Below are positions 50,111 through 59,820 of a stretch of DNA of 64,000 nucleotides, piece by piece. Location: assembly GCA_965657215.1 (NCBI GenBank), contig CBFHNR010000003.1:62001-126000 (forward strand). The letters run 5' to 3'. Under the pieces are notes generated by a model. That model saw only the letters and a list, made by a program, of their open reading frames with translations, made no database searches and had not been told where the DNA came from. Every line of letters begins with the position of its first letter. The stretch's first letter is position 1. The stretch comes from JAHEJA01 sp965657215. Its GTDB lineage: Bacteria > Pseudomonadota > Alphaproteobacteria > Rhodobacterales > Rhodobacteraceae. The translations under genes were made by a program, and so were the position numbers.

Positions 50111-51559
50111 ATGATAGATTTTCGACCCATAGGCTATGTCGTTGGCATTCTCGTTGCGATCCTTGGTTTCGCAATGATTGCCCCTATGCTTGTCGATATT
50201 GCAGAGGGTCGTGGTCACTCTGGAGTATTCGCACAAAGCGCCGTGATCACCATTATGTTTGGTATCTTGCTCTCAATGGCCTGTTCGAATGGCGAGAGAG
50301 ATGGGTTAACCATTCAGCAAACCTTTTTGCTCACGACGGGTGTTTGGGTTGTGCTGCCTCTTTTTGGGGCGCTGCCGTTTATGTTGGGTGCGACGCAGCT
50401 AAACTTTGTGAATGCCTTCTTTGAATCTGTGTCAGGTTTGACCACGACGGGCTCAACAGTTTTATCTGGCCTAGATACCATGCCCAAGGGATTGTTGTTG
50501 TGGCGTGGGCTTTTGCAATGGCTAGGCGGGGTTGGTATCATTGTTGTCGCTATGGTTTTCCTGCCTCAATTGAGGGTCGGTGGTATGCAAGTCTTTCGTG
50601 CAGAAGGCTTTGACACCATGGGGAAAATTCTGCCTCAAGCTACGGCCATTTCATTTCAGATTTCTATCATCTACCTCGGCGTCACAGGCGCCTGTGCATT
50701 GGCCTATCTTGGGGTGGGGATGAACACCTTTGATGCGACGGTGCATGCACTGACAACGGTCTCGACGGGTGGGTTTTCAAACTATGATGCCTCTTTTGGG
50801 ACGTTTACGGGCGGTGCGGAATATATCGCCTCGTTCTTTATGATCATGGCTGCGCTGCCCTTTGTGCGCTATGTGCAGATGGTAAACGGAACAACATTTG
50901 CAGTCTTCTACGACAGCCAAGTCCGCGCGTTTCTGGTGCTTGTTTTCGCGATTATTGCCGTTTCAACCTTGGTGCTGATGACACAATCTGCGTTTGATTT
51001 TGAACCTGCGTTTCGCCAAGCGCTATTTAATATCATCTCGATCATGAGCGGAACGGGTTATGCGAGTGCTGATTATATGACATGGGGTGGGTTCTTGATC
51101 GGGACCTTCTTCTTTATAGGATTGATCGGAGGATGTGCGGGATCAACGACCTGTTCGGTCAAGATTTTTCGTTATCAAATCATGGTCGAATCTATTCGCG
51201 TTCAGTTGAAGAAAATCCTGTCCCCTCACGGCGTTTTCATTCCCCGATTTGACGGCAAAGCCATTGATGATAGCGTCATGAACGCGGTTATGGCGTTCTT
51301 CATAATGTTCTTTGTGTCATTGGGAGTCTTGGCCGTTTTGCTAGGACTAACGGGTTTGGACTTTGTCACAGCGGTGTCTGGTGCGGCAAGTGCCATTGCC
51401 AATATTGGGCCAGGCTTGGGCGATGAAATCGGACCATCGGGAAATTTTGCGGGCCTGAATGAAACGGCGAAATGGCTTTTGATCGCTGGAATGCTCTTGG
51501 GTCGCTTGGAAATTCTAGCTGTCTTTACCTTGTTTACAGTGCGGTTCTGGCGTGCGTAA
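50111..51559 (+). CDS. trkH: TrkH-family potassium uptake protein
   Basis: 482 residues, multi-spanning, with four pore loops: SGLTTTGSTVLSG, TVSTGGFSNYD, SGTGYASADY and ASAIANIGPGLGDE. The glycine-containing filter residues are all present. It moves K+ into the cell with the help of the cytoplasmic TrkA, which is not encoded here. A single-gene unit with a strong terminator. Confidence 0.93.
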   Translation: MIDFRPIGYVVGILVAILGFAMIAPMLVDIAEGRGHSGVFAQSAVITIMFGILLSMACSNGERDGLTIQQTFLLTTGVWVVLPLFGALPFMLGATQLNFVNAFFESVSGLTTTGSTVLSGLDTMPKGLLLWRGLLQWLGGVGIIVVAMVFLPQLRVGGMQVFRAEGFDTMGKILPQATAISFQISIIYLGVTGACALAYLGVGMNTFDATVHALTTVSTGGFSNYDASFGTFTGGAEYIASFFMIMAALPFVRYVQMVNGTTFAVFYDSQVRAFLVLVFAIIAVSTLVLMTQSAFDFEPAFRQALFNIISIMSGTGYASADYMTWGGFLIGTFFFIGLIGGCAGSTTCSVKIFRYQIMVESIRVQLKKILSPHGVFIPRFDGKAIDDSVMNAVMAFFIMFFVSLGVLAVLLGLTGLDFVTAVSGAASAIANIGPGLGDEIGPSGNFAGLNETAKWLLIAGMLLGRLEILAVFTLFTVRFWRA

Positions 51560-51562
51560 AAA

Positions 51563-51588
51563 GGGGGCCAAGAGGCCCCCAATTTTTT
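51563..51588. terminator. bidirectional terminator after trkH
   Basis: GGGGGCC and GGCCCCC pair around AAGA, with AATTTTTT after; the reverse strand has a run from TACGCAC-TTTTT. Serves trkH and the convergent protease-like gene. Confidence 0.88.
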
Positions 51589-53326
51589 AGTTCCAACAAT
51601 TTACCAACGCAGTGATATCCCGCGCCGTTTGCGTTACATACAATGGATCAATCTCGGCTCCTGAGGGCGCAGCGTCATAGTTGACAGACGATTGATCTAA
51701 GAAGGCAGTCAGTGTCGCGGCTTTGACGGCGATGGCGACACCTTCGGGTAAAATGCGATCCACGCCTTGATGCGAGAGTGCACCAACAACCTGTCCCGTC
51801 ATCGTCAAGACAGGTCCGCCAATATCACCATTTTCAACCTTGGCACTAAGGCGCATCCGAAGATCATCCCCCGTTAAATCGCGAAGCTCTTCGATGGTGC
51901 CAAGTGCGGCACTAGGGACGCCCAAACGGCCGTTATAAGGGTAGCCGGAAAAGACTATGTCCTGACGCAGTCCAGCGGGGTCTTGTGCAAATGTGGCGAC
52001 CCCGATTGGTGTTATCGCGTCTTGTGGTTTAATTAGGGTCAAGCCGCTTGCAACATCGGTTGCAGCAATATCGGCTTTGATATCGCCTTCTAAGGTGATG
52101 CGCTCACAGCTTTCTAAGCCAACACTTTGCGTAAGGACCAAGCCGGATTGGCTCACGTAAATTCCTGCATGCGAAAAGGCGGGTGTGTGAATGTCGAGGC
52201 CAAAGACCTGATCAATTTCTTCGATATACGTATCCGACATCTCAGGGCTCAGGGTGCCCTCCAATTCGCTAAAGCTTTTCTGCATTTCTTCCAAGAGACG
52301 TGTGCGGCGGTCCTCGTCACCTGTTGGCCAAACAAGAACAAAACCTTTGATTTCGCCATTGCGGAGCGATGCGGTTGCATAGGTCACGCGGTCATTGTCC
52401 GACCCTTGAATTTCGAACGCGCGAGTGCCAACATCGCGTGGACCGTCCTGTGGTATAATTTCAAGCGATTGTAGAGCTTCATATAAAGCCCGTAGCGTGA
52501 AATCATCGCCTTCGCGAGAAATAAGAAGAACCTTTTTCACAGACCCGTCATTTGCATCGTAATGAACAAGCGGTGCGTCATTTTTGGCAAACTGGACGAC
52601 ACCTAGTGGAATTTGGAGTTCAATGCCTGCGTCGCGATTGCTTACAAGAGCCAACTCCAAACCATCCAAAACAGCATTATATTGACCAAGCAAATCAGCC
52701 CGTTGTTTGGTTGTCAAAATGCCCGTGGCGTCATATCCGTTTGCGCTCTGCCAATCTTGCATAGAGCGTCGTGTTCCGCGGCCAAATGACCCATCGATTG
52801 TAGATGTATAAAAGCCGGCCCATTTTAGAGCGATTTGCAAGTCTTTCTTTTCATCCCGTGTCAGACGCGCTTCTGATGCGCGCGCTTCTCTTGGGGTTTC
52901 ATCTGGGTCTTCAATCGCTTCGGCAACCTCGACAACGACCTCTTCAGGGGCAGGCGTGGGTGTTTCAACCGGTGCCGGTTGTACCGCTGGTGCGGTGAGT
53001 GCGCCGCCAATTGGCCAAATTTGTTGCCGGTATTGCGTCCCGATTGACACAAAGGAATCCCGAGGAATTGAGCCGCTGTTCAATAGCTGACGACGCAGCT
53101 GCTCTGCCTCTGGTCGGGCATAGGGGCCAAGGGCAATGGCATACCAGCCGGCACCGAGTGAATAGGCATTCACGAAATCCAATTCATCTGAATAGGCCCG
53201 TGCGCGTGCCTCAGCCTCAAGCAGGCTTGGCTGTGCCTCGATTTGCAACCAGACATTTTCCTGTGCCTGTGCAAAATTCGGCAAAGAAAACAAAAGCCAG
53301 AGTGCGACGAATATGCGTTGAAACAT
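51587..53326 (-). CDS. SPOR / peptidoglycan-binding / trypsin-like pseudoprotease
   Basis: 579 residues: signal peptide (about 1-22), a SPOR-like domain (VWLQIEAQPSLLEAEARARA, GWYAIALGPYARPEAEQLR), a Pro/Glu linker, a PGBD1 domain (LQIALKWAGFYTSTIDGSFG), a middle domain, and a C-terminal trypsin fold. In that fold the His site reads LTQSVGLESC with Val402 where LTNAHVV is usual, the Asp site is not recognisable, and the Ser site is NGDIGGPV with Ile502 in place of Ser. All three catalytic residues therefore seem lost. It is exported and probably binds septal or wall glycan; catalysis is unlikely. Divergent from glyQ. Confidence 0.85.
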   Translation of the reverse strand: MFQRIFVALWLLFSLPNFAQAQENVWLQIEAQPSLLEAEARARAYSDELDFVNAYSLGAGWYAIALGPYARPEAEQLRRQLLNSGSIPRDSFVSIGTQYRQQIWPIGGALTAPAVQPAPVETPTPAPEEVVVEVAEAIEDPDETPREARASEARLTRDEKKDLQIALKWAGFYTSTIDGSFGRGTRRSMQDWQSANGYDATGILTTKQRADLLGQYNAVLDGLELALVSNRDAGIELQIPLGVVQFAKNDAPLVHYDANDGSVKKVLLISREGDDFTLRALYEALQSLEIIPQDGPRDVGTRAFEIQGSDNDRVTYATASLRNGEIKGFVLVWPTGDEDRRTRLLEEMQKSFSELEGTLSPEMSDTYIEEIDQVFGLDIHTPAFSHAGIYVSQSGLVLTQSVGLESCERITLEGDIKADIAATDVASGLTLIKPQDAITPIGVATFAQDPAGLRQDIVFSGYPYNGRLGVPSAALGTIEELRDLTGDDLRMRLSAKVENGDIGGPVLTMTGQVVGALSHQGVDRILPEGVAIAVKAATLTAFLDQSSVNYDAAPSGAEIDPLYVTQTARDITALVNCWN

Positions 53327-53549
53327 TAAATTTAGTCTCCCAAAAGAATTATGACTGCTCCCCTAACTCTTGGGGTTTCAGACTGTTTATCCTGCAGTTT
53401 TCGGGATTTCCATAAAAACAACGCCTATCGGAAAGATTTATCTGAAGGTTTGTATTGTTTTTGCCGACCAAGAGCGGGTTCCTTGATTGACCCCTTCTTG
53501 AGACTTGCCTAAGTAGGGATCAAATAACGCATAGTCGGGACATACAGGT

Positions 53550-54473
53550 ATGGCAGTTGAAAAACCCAAATCCTTTCAGGAAATCATTTTGCGGCTTCAG
53601 GCCTATTGGGCGCAAAAGGGCTGTGCGATTATGCAACCCTATGACATGGAAGTAGGCGCAGGGACATTTCACCCCGCCACAACGCTCAGATCGCTCGGGG
53701 GGAAATCTTGGGCGGCGGCCTATGTTCAGCCGTCTCGCCGTCCTACGGATGGGCGCTACGGTGAAAACCCGAACCGACTTCAGCACTATTACCAATATCA
53801 AGTTTTGATCAAACCAAGCCCGCCAGATTTGCAAGAGCTTTACCTTGGCTCGCTTGAGGCGATTGGCATTGATATGGATTTGCACGACATTCGATTTGTC
53901 GAAGACGACTGGGAAAGCCCGACATTGGGCGCTTGGGGTCTTGGATGGGAAGTGTGGTGCGATGGTATGGAAGTGTCCCAGTTCACTTATTTCCAACAAG
54001 TGGGCGGGCACGATTGCCATCCTATTTCTGGCGAATTGACCTATGGGTTGGAGCGCTTGGCCATGTATGTTCTTGGCGTCGATCACGTGATGGATATGCC
54101 ATTTAACGATCCGCAATCGCCTATTGCGCTCAGTTATGGTGACGTTTTCAAGCAAACCGAAGAAGAATACGCGCGTTGGAATTTTGACGTCGCGAATACT
54201 GAGGTTTTACTGCGCCATTTTGAAGAGGCCGAGGCCGAATGTGACGCAATTCTCTCCCAAGAGCATGTTGATCCGAAAACAGGCAAGCGTATCATCATGG
54301 CGCATCCCGCCTATGATCAATGCATCAAAGCAAGCCATGTCTTTAACCTGTTAGACGCACGCGGCGTAATTTCGGTCACAGAAAGACAAGCCTACATTGG
54401 GCGTGTACGGGCCTTGGCGAAAAAATGCGCTGATGCCTTTGTATTAACCGAGGCAGGGGGCCACGTATTATGA
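53550..54473 (+). CDS. glyQ: glycine-tRNA ligase alpha subunit
   Basis: 307 residues of the alpha2-beta2 bacterial type. Segments: SFQEIILRLQAYWAQKGCAI, MEVGAGTFHPATTLRSLG and QPSRRPTDGRYGENPNR, with the class II motifs for ATP and glycine. Charges tRNA-Gly together with GlyS. The small gene between them starts inside its last codons (ATGATG). Confidence 0.97.
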   Translation: MAVEKPKSFQEIILRLQAYWAQKGCAIMQPYDMEVGAGTFHPATTLRSLGGKSWAAAYVQPSRRPTDGRYGENPNRLQHYYQYQVLIKPSPPDLQELYLGSLEAIGIDMDLHDIRFVEDDWESPTLGAWGLGWEVWCDGMEVSQFTYFQQVGGHDCHPISGELTYGLERLAMYVLGVDHVMDMPFNDPQSPIALSYGDVFKQTEEEYARWNFDVANTEVLLRHFEEAEAECDAILSQEHVDPKTGKRIIMAHPAYDQCIKASHVFNLLDARGVISVTERQAYIGRVRALAKKCADAFVLTEAGGHVL

Positions 54474-55000
54474 TGGGTAGATTTCTAGCAGGTGTCATCG
54501 TGATTGCAGCCTTATTTGCCGGAGTTGGAATTTATTATTTCCAAGTTTATGGATTTTATGACGAAGTTGCCGTTGACGGGGTGAATGATGTTCAGATCAC
54601 CTCCCTTGCGACAGGCGTCCCTGAAACAATCCTATATGAGCGTTTTGAAGCCATTGACGCAGATAGCTCGCCCATTCGCTATCGTGCGTGTTTTACGACG
54701 TCACAAAGCCTTGCGATGATGACGGAAACCTATGCGCCCTACAAAAAGCCTGAGCCGTTGAATGCGCCCGATTGGTTTGAATGTTTCAATGCCGCTGAAA
54801 TAGGCACTGGCCTAGAAACGGGTGATGCGGTTGCGTTTATGGGCACTGAAAACATCCATTACGGAATTGATAGGGTGATTGCGGTATTCCCAGACGGGCG
54901 CGGCTTTGTTTGGCACCAAATCAATCACTGTGGCGAAGTTGTCTTTGATGGACAACCTGTTCCCGAAGACTGCCCTACACCACCTGAAAGTAATCAATAA
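54470..55000 (+). CDS. membrane-anchored protein of unknown function between glyQ and glyS
   Basis: 176 residues: one N-terminal hydrophobic helix (LAGVIVIAALFAGVGIYYF), then a soluble, probably periplasmic domain with several Cys (RACFTT, WFECFN, HCGEVV, EDCPTP) that could form disulfides. It resembles the DUF6446 type I recall from this position in Rhodobacterales. The start overlaps glyQ by four bases and its stop overlaps glyS by one, so it is translated with the synthetase subunits. No known link to tRNA charging. Confidence 0.75.
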   Translation: MMGRFLAGVIVIAALFAGVGIYYFQVYGFYDEVAVDGVNDVQITSLATGVPETILYERFEAIDADSSPIRYRACFTTSQSLAMMTETYAPYKKPEPLNAPDWFECFNAAEIGTGLETGDAVAFMGTENIHYGIDRVIAVFPDGRGFVWHQINHCGEVVFDGQPVPEDCPTPPESNQ

Positions 55001-57060
55001 TGCCTGACTTACTCATTGAATTGTTTTCCGAAGAAATTCCGGCGCGTATGCAGACACGCGCCGCAGATGATTTGAAAAAGCTTGTGACGAATGGCTTGGT
55101 TGAGGCGGGTTTGACCTATGCAGGGGCCGCTTCTTTTTCAACGCCGCGTCGATTGACCTTGGCAATTGAGGGGCTATTGGCGGAAAGCCCGACATTGAAA
55201 GAGGAACGTAAAGGACCGCGCGTGGATGCCCCTGAAAAAGCAATCCAAGGGTTTTTGCGTGGCGCTGGGCTGACGTTGGACCAGCTAGAGATACGGGATG
55301 AAAAAAAGGGGCAAGTGTATTTTGCCTCAATCGAAAAACCAGGCCGTCCTGCAGCCGAGATTATCGCCGAAGTTCTGGAAGCAACAATTCGGAACTTCCC
55401 TTGGCCTAAATCCATGCGCTGGGGAACAGGGTCGCTCAAATGGGTGCGCCCATTGCATTCCATTGTCTGTGTGTTGAACGATGATCTCGGGGTAAATGTT
55501 GTCCCGCTTGATATTGATGGGATTACCTCTGGCAATAAGACTCAAGGCCATCGTTTCATGGCGCCTGCCGCAATTGAGGTAAGCACCTTTGATGAATATT
55601 GCGCGAAATTGAAACGCGCCTTTGTCGTGTTGGACCCACAAGAACGCGCTGACGCCATTTGGCAAGACGCCCAAAACCAAGCCTTTGCATCGGGGATGGA
55701 GGTCGTCGAAGATCGTGGTCTCTTGGCTGAGGTTGCAGGGTTGGTGGAATGGCCTGTCGTGCTAATGGGCCAGATCGATGATGATTTCCTTGAACTTCCT
55801 GCCGAAGTTCTCCAGACGTCAATGAAAGAGCATCAAAAATTCTTTTCCGTTAAGAATGCGAAAACGGGTAGAATTGAAAAATTCATCACAGTTGCTAATC
55901 GCGAAACCGCGGATAATGGCGCAACGATTTTGGCTGGCAATCAAAAGGTTCTCTCTGCGCGACTGGCGGATGCAAAATTCTTTTGGGAAAATGATTTGCG
56001 CATTGCTCAAGGTGAGGGGCTGTCTGTTTGGACGGATAACCTGTCCAATGTGACGTTCCACAATAAATTGGGAAGCCAGCAAAATCGGATTGACCGCATT
56101 GCGAGCTTGGCCAAGGAATTGGCGCAACCCGTTGGTGCGGATCCTGAATTGGCCTCGCTTGCAGCCTCTGTAGCCAAGGCTGATCTGTCCTCAGAAATGG
56201 TCTATGAATTTCCTGAATTGCAAGGCTTGATGGGGCGGTATTACGCGCAGGCGGCTGGATTACCGCAAGAGGTCGCCAATGCCTGCGAGCTACATTATTC
56301 CCCTCTCGGCCCCTCTGATGATGTTCCAACAGAACCCGTTTCTATTGCGGTTGCCCTCGCGGACAAGCTTGATACCCTCACAGGGTTCTGGGCGATTGAT
56401 GAGAAACCGACAGGATCCAAAGACCCCTTTGCCCTGCGCCGTGCGGCCTTGGGCGTTATACGTTTGCTATCGGAAAATTCCGTACGCTTGTCCTTAAAAG
56501 ACGCCATATCCAAAGGATATGCGGGCGCGGATGCAGATGACTTGCTTGGGTTTTTCCATGATCGTCTCAAGGTCTACTTGCGCGACCAAGGTATTCGCCA
56601 TGATGTGATTGATGCGTGTTTGGTGATGGATAATAACGATGATCTCACCCTTTTGATCACACGGGCCAAGGCACTGTCGGCCTTCTTGGCAACGGATGAT
56701 GGAGAAAACCTTGTTCAAGGGTACAAGCGCGCGAATAACATCGTAACACAGGCCCAAGACAAAGACGGCGTTGAATATTCCTTTGGTGCGGATCTGAAAT
56801 TTGCAGAAAGCGATGAGGAAAAAGCACTCTTTCATGCCTTGGAGACGCAGTCCCCAGTTATCGAAGCGGCGATGGCATCTGAGGATTTTGCAAGCGCGAT
56901 GAGCGGTATGGCAAAACTTCGCGCGCCTATGGATGCGTTTTTTGAGGCCGTTCAAGTGAATTCCGACAATGACGTCGTGCGTCGGAACCGTTTGAACCTT
57001 TTGTCACGTATTCGTGTGATATGCTCTTCTGTTGCGGATCTGTCCAAAGTTGAAGGTTGA
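55000..57060 (+). CDS. glyS: glycine-tRNA ligase beta subunit
   Basis: 686 residues. It opens MPDLLIELFSEEIPARMQ, the GlyS signature, and includes SMKEHQKFFSVKN, VLSARLADAKFFWENDL and GSKDPFALRRAALGVIR, as in the family. Binds tRNA and completes the heterotetramer with GlyQ. The PPDK-like gene follows after about 57 bases. Confidence 0.97.
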   Translation: MPDLLIELFSEEIPARMQTRAADDLKKLVTNGLVEAGLTYAGAASFSTPRRLTLAIEGLLAESPTLKEERKGPRVDAPEKAIQGFLRGAGLTLDQLEIRDEKKGQVYFASIEKPGRPAAEIIAEVLEATIRNFPWPKSMRWGTGSLKWVRPLHSIVCVLNDDLGVNVVPLDIDGITSGNKTQGHRFMAPAAIEVSTFDEYCAKLKRAFVVLDPQERADAIWQDAQNQAFASGMEVVEDRGLLAEVAGLVEWPVVLMGQIDDDFLELPAEVLQTSMKEHQKFFSVKNAKTGRIEKFITVANRETADNGATILAGNQKVLSARLADAKFFWENDLRIAQGEGLSVWTDNLSNVTFHNKLGSQQNRIDRIASLAKELAQPVGADPELASLAASVAKADLSSEMVYEFPELQGLMGRYYAQAAGLPQEVANACELHYSPLGPSDDVPTEPVSIAVALADKLDTLTGFWAIDEKPTGSKDPFALRRAALGVIRLLSENSVRLSLKDAISKGYAGADADDLLGFFHDRLKVYLRDQGIRHDVIDACLVMDNNDDLTLLITRAKALSAFLATDDGENLVQGYKRANNIVTQAQDKDGVEYSFGADLKFAESDEEKALFHALETQSPVIEAAMASEDFASAMSGMAKLRAPMDAFFEAVQVNSDNDVVRRNRLNLLSRIRVICSSVADLSKVEG

Positions 57061-57117
57061 TCGAAAGGTCACCTTCCCATGATCTGACGCGGGGTTGATA
57101 AAATCAATCCTTGCGTG

Positions 57118-59703
57118 ATGGTGAATTCGGATTATGCTGCGGTGACCATAAAGGACGCCGCAGTGCAGCAAGAACAGCCATATATCAATTTTGTAACGCC
57201 AACAGCTAAGATCGCGACCGCAACGCATGGTGGGCGCGCGAAATGCTTGCAGCGCCTTGAACGGCTTGACCTTCCAGTGCCGCCGACTGTTGCAGTGTCA
57301 TTTGAAGCGGTGCATGATATCGCTTCTGGTGATTTTGCGGATATTGACGGTATTCTCACGCATTTTGGCCCAAATGCCTTGCTCTGTGTGCGCCCGTCGT
57401 CCGAGGATCCCGATTGGGGTGGGCCGAGGGCGGTTTTGAACATCGGCATGAACGATGCGCGCTTTGTTGAATTATCTGACTCAATTGGCAAAGAGGCGGC
57501 GGCTCAGCTCTATTTTAGGTTTGTTCAATCCTATTCAATTCACGTCGCACGCCTTGATCCAGATATGTTTGATCACATTTCAGGCGGGGGCCAAATCGCT
57601 CTCAGCGAAGCGCTTCGAGCTTATGAGGATGAAACCGAAGAAGAATTCCCACAAGACATCGCAACCCAGCTTTCCGAAGTTCTCAGATCCATGGCGCGCG
57701 CATGGGAAGGAACCACAGCAAGGCTTTTGCGTCAGGCAAAAGGGGCCCCTGCGGATGCGGGTCTTGGACTTGTCGTGCAGAAGATGGCCTTTGGGTTGGG
57801 ACATGGCGAATGCGGATCAGGCGTTTTGCAGCTTGTGAGTTCGGAAACGGGATTGCCCAAGATAACAGGTCGTTATCTGCGTCAAAGCCAAGGTCGTGAT
57901 GCGTTGGACGGCGACAACTCAGCTATGTTCTTGAGCAAAGATGAGCGTGGTCCGTCGCTCGAAAGTAATGCGGCTCATATCTATTCGACGCTTATTGAAC
58001 ACGCGACTTTAATGCGGAATAAATTGCGCGAAGAAATGCAGATTGAATTCACGATCCAAGATGGTGATTTGCATATTCTTGATGGGGTTCGCATCACGCG
58101 TCGCGCTCAGGCCGCTGTGCGCATTGCGGTTGAACTGGCAAAAGATGGCATAATCACCAAAGAAGAAGCTCTCATGCGGATCGAACCGCGGGCGATTGGG
58201 GAATTGCTGCACCGTCAGATTTCCGTTCAAGCCGAGCGCGATATTGTGGGGACTGGTGTGGCCGCAAGCCCCGGTGCAGCGTCGGGTCGATTGGTATTTA
58301 ATTCAGAGGCCGCACAAGCGAGCGCCGCGCGTGGCGAAGCCTGTGTTCTTGTTCGCCGTGAAACCAGTCCTGAGGACATTCGCGGCATGCAAGCCGCAGT
58401 CGCAGTTTTGACAGAACGCGGCGGTATGACAAGTCATGCGGCCGTTATTGGGCGCGGAATGGGCTTGCCCTGTGTTGTAGGCGCGTCTGATATTAGGTTG
58501 TCTGTAGAGAAAAAATTGCTGATTGCTCAGGATGGTCGTGTGTTTAAACAGGGTGATTTGCTGACGATTGATGGCACGAACGGCCAAATTTTGGCAGGCG
58601 AGCCTGAAATGGTTGAGGCCGCGCTCGATGATGCTTTCCAAACTTTGATGCACTGGGCAAGTGAGATTAGCGACATCGACGTTCGCGCAAACGCTGATAC
58701 GCCGCGCGATGCGCAAACGGCGCGGAATTTTAATGCGCATGGGATTGGCTTGTGCCGCACTGAACATATGTTCTTTGATGCAGATCGTCTTACCGTAATG
58801 CGCGAGATGATCTTTGCCGATGACAGCGAAGATCGCAAAGCTGTGTTAGAGCGTTTGTTGCCGATGCAACGCAATGACTTTGCGGAGTTGTTTCGAATTA
58901 TGCACGGTTTGCCTGTCTGCATTCGCCTCTTTGATCCGCCGTTGCATGAATTTTTGCCCTCTGACCGCAGAGGCCTGCGTGACCTTGCCGAAGCGCTTGA
59001 TCTACCTTTGTCAGATGTGACGCGACGGGTTGAGGCGATGGGCGAATATAACCCGATGCTAGGGATGCGTGGTGTCAGGCTTGGGATTACTGTTCCCGAA
59101 ATTTACGACATGCAGGCGCGCGCGATATTTGAGGCGACCATTCACGCGAGCCAAGTTGGCGATCCTGTTGTGCCAGAAATCATGATCCCTCTGGTCTCGG
59201 CAAAACGCGAAGTTGAAATTGTCAAAACCCGCGTTGATGCGGTCGCGGCGGCCGTTCGCACGGAAACAGGCGCAGATTTTGATTATCGCTTAGGGGTCAT
59301 GGTTGAAACTCCGCGCGCCGCGCTGCGGGCACAAGATATTGCGCAACATGCCGCTTTCTTGAGCTTTGGAACAAACGATTTGACCCAGATGACCTATGGG
59401 CTTTCGCGGGATGATGCAGGGCGGTTTATGTCCAATTACGTGCAACAAGGCGTTTTCCCAGAGGACCCCTTTCACACACTCGACACGGACGGAGTAGGCG
59501 AGTTGCTGATGCTGGGTGTTGAGCGCGCCCGTCAAACGGATCCTGATGTGGTTTTATCGATTTGTGGCGAACATGGCGGTAGCCCTGAGTCCATAAAATT
59601 CTGCCGTGAGAGTGGATTTGACTATGTGTCTTGTTCGCCATTTCGCGTACCCGTGGCCCGCTTGGCGGCGGCACAGCTTGCAATTCAAGATCAAATTAGC
59701 TAA
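57118..59703 (+). CDS. pyruvate phosphate dikinase-like protein with degenerate ATP-grasp domain
   Basis: 861 residues, nearly as long as true PPDK (about 875). The swivelling domain is intact, with the phospho-accepting His440 in GGMTSHAAVIGRGMG. The PEP/pyruvate barrel is intact (GLCRTEHMFF, FDPPLHEFLP, FGTNDLTQM, Cys816 in SICGEHGGSP). The N-terminal ATP-grasp part differs from the C. symbiosum enzyme at key places: GGKG reads GGRA, the FTRNPSTG loop reads LQLVSSETG, and the LQTRNGKRT loop reads LDGVRITRR. ATP use is thus doubtful while PEP chemistry looks possible. The start is ATG 57118 (GTG one codon before). It precedes a SleB-type gene by 117 bases. Confidence 0.8.
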   Translation: MVNSDYAAVTIKDAAVQQEQPYINFVTPTAKIATATHGGRAKCLQRLERLDLPVPPTVAVSFEAVHDIASGDFADIDGILTHFGPNALLCVRPSSEDPDWGGPRAVLNIGMNDARFVELSDSIGKEAAAQLYFRFVQSYSIHVARLDPDMFDHISGGGQIALSEALRAYEDETEEEFPQDIATQLSEVLRSMARAWEGTTARLLRQAKGAPADAGLGLVVQKMAFGLGHGECGSGVLQLVSSETGLPKITGRYLRQSQGRDALDGDNSAMFLSKDERGPSLESNAAHIYSTLIEHATLMRNKLREEMQIEFTIQDGDLHILDGVRITRRAQAAVRIAVELAKDGIITKEEALMRIEPRAIGELLHRQISVQAERDIVGTGVAASPGAASGRLVFNSEAAQASAARGEACVLVRRETSPEDIRGMQAAVAVLTERGGMTSHAAVIGRGMGLPCVVGASDIRLSVEKKLLIAQDGRVFKQGDLLTIDGTNGQILAGEPEMVEAALDDAFQTLMHWASEISDIDVRANADTPRDAQTARNFNAHGIGLCRTEHMFFDADRLTVMREMIFADDSEDRKAVLERLLPMQRNDFAELFRIMHGLPVCIRLFDPPLHEFLPSDRRGLRDLAEALDLPLSDVTRRVEAMGEYNPMLGMRGVRLGITVPEIYDMQARAIFEATIHASQVGDPVVPEIMIPLVSAKREVEIVKTRVDAVAAAVRTETGADFDYRLGVMVETPRAALRAQDIAQHAAFLSFGTNDLTQMTYGLSRDDAGRFMSNYVQQGVFPEDPFHTLDTDGVGELLMLGVERARQTDPDVVLSICGEHGGSPESIKFCRESGFDYVSCSPFRVPVARLAAAQLAIQDQIS

Positions 59704-59820
59704 ATGCTCCGAAACAAAATGATCGTGAACTGCACGCGATCTATTTCAACAGGGACGTTGATAAATCTGCAGGGCTGCACTCGGTGGCCCTTCTCTTGGA
59801 TAATAACAAGTGCGAACCTC

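Noticed and set aside
53520..54155. 211-codon minus-strand frame over glyQ
   Set aside because: Antisense shadow of a clear GlyQ coding sequence; no family likeness.
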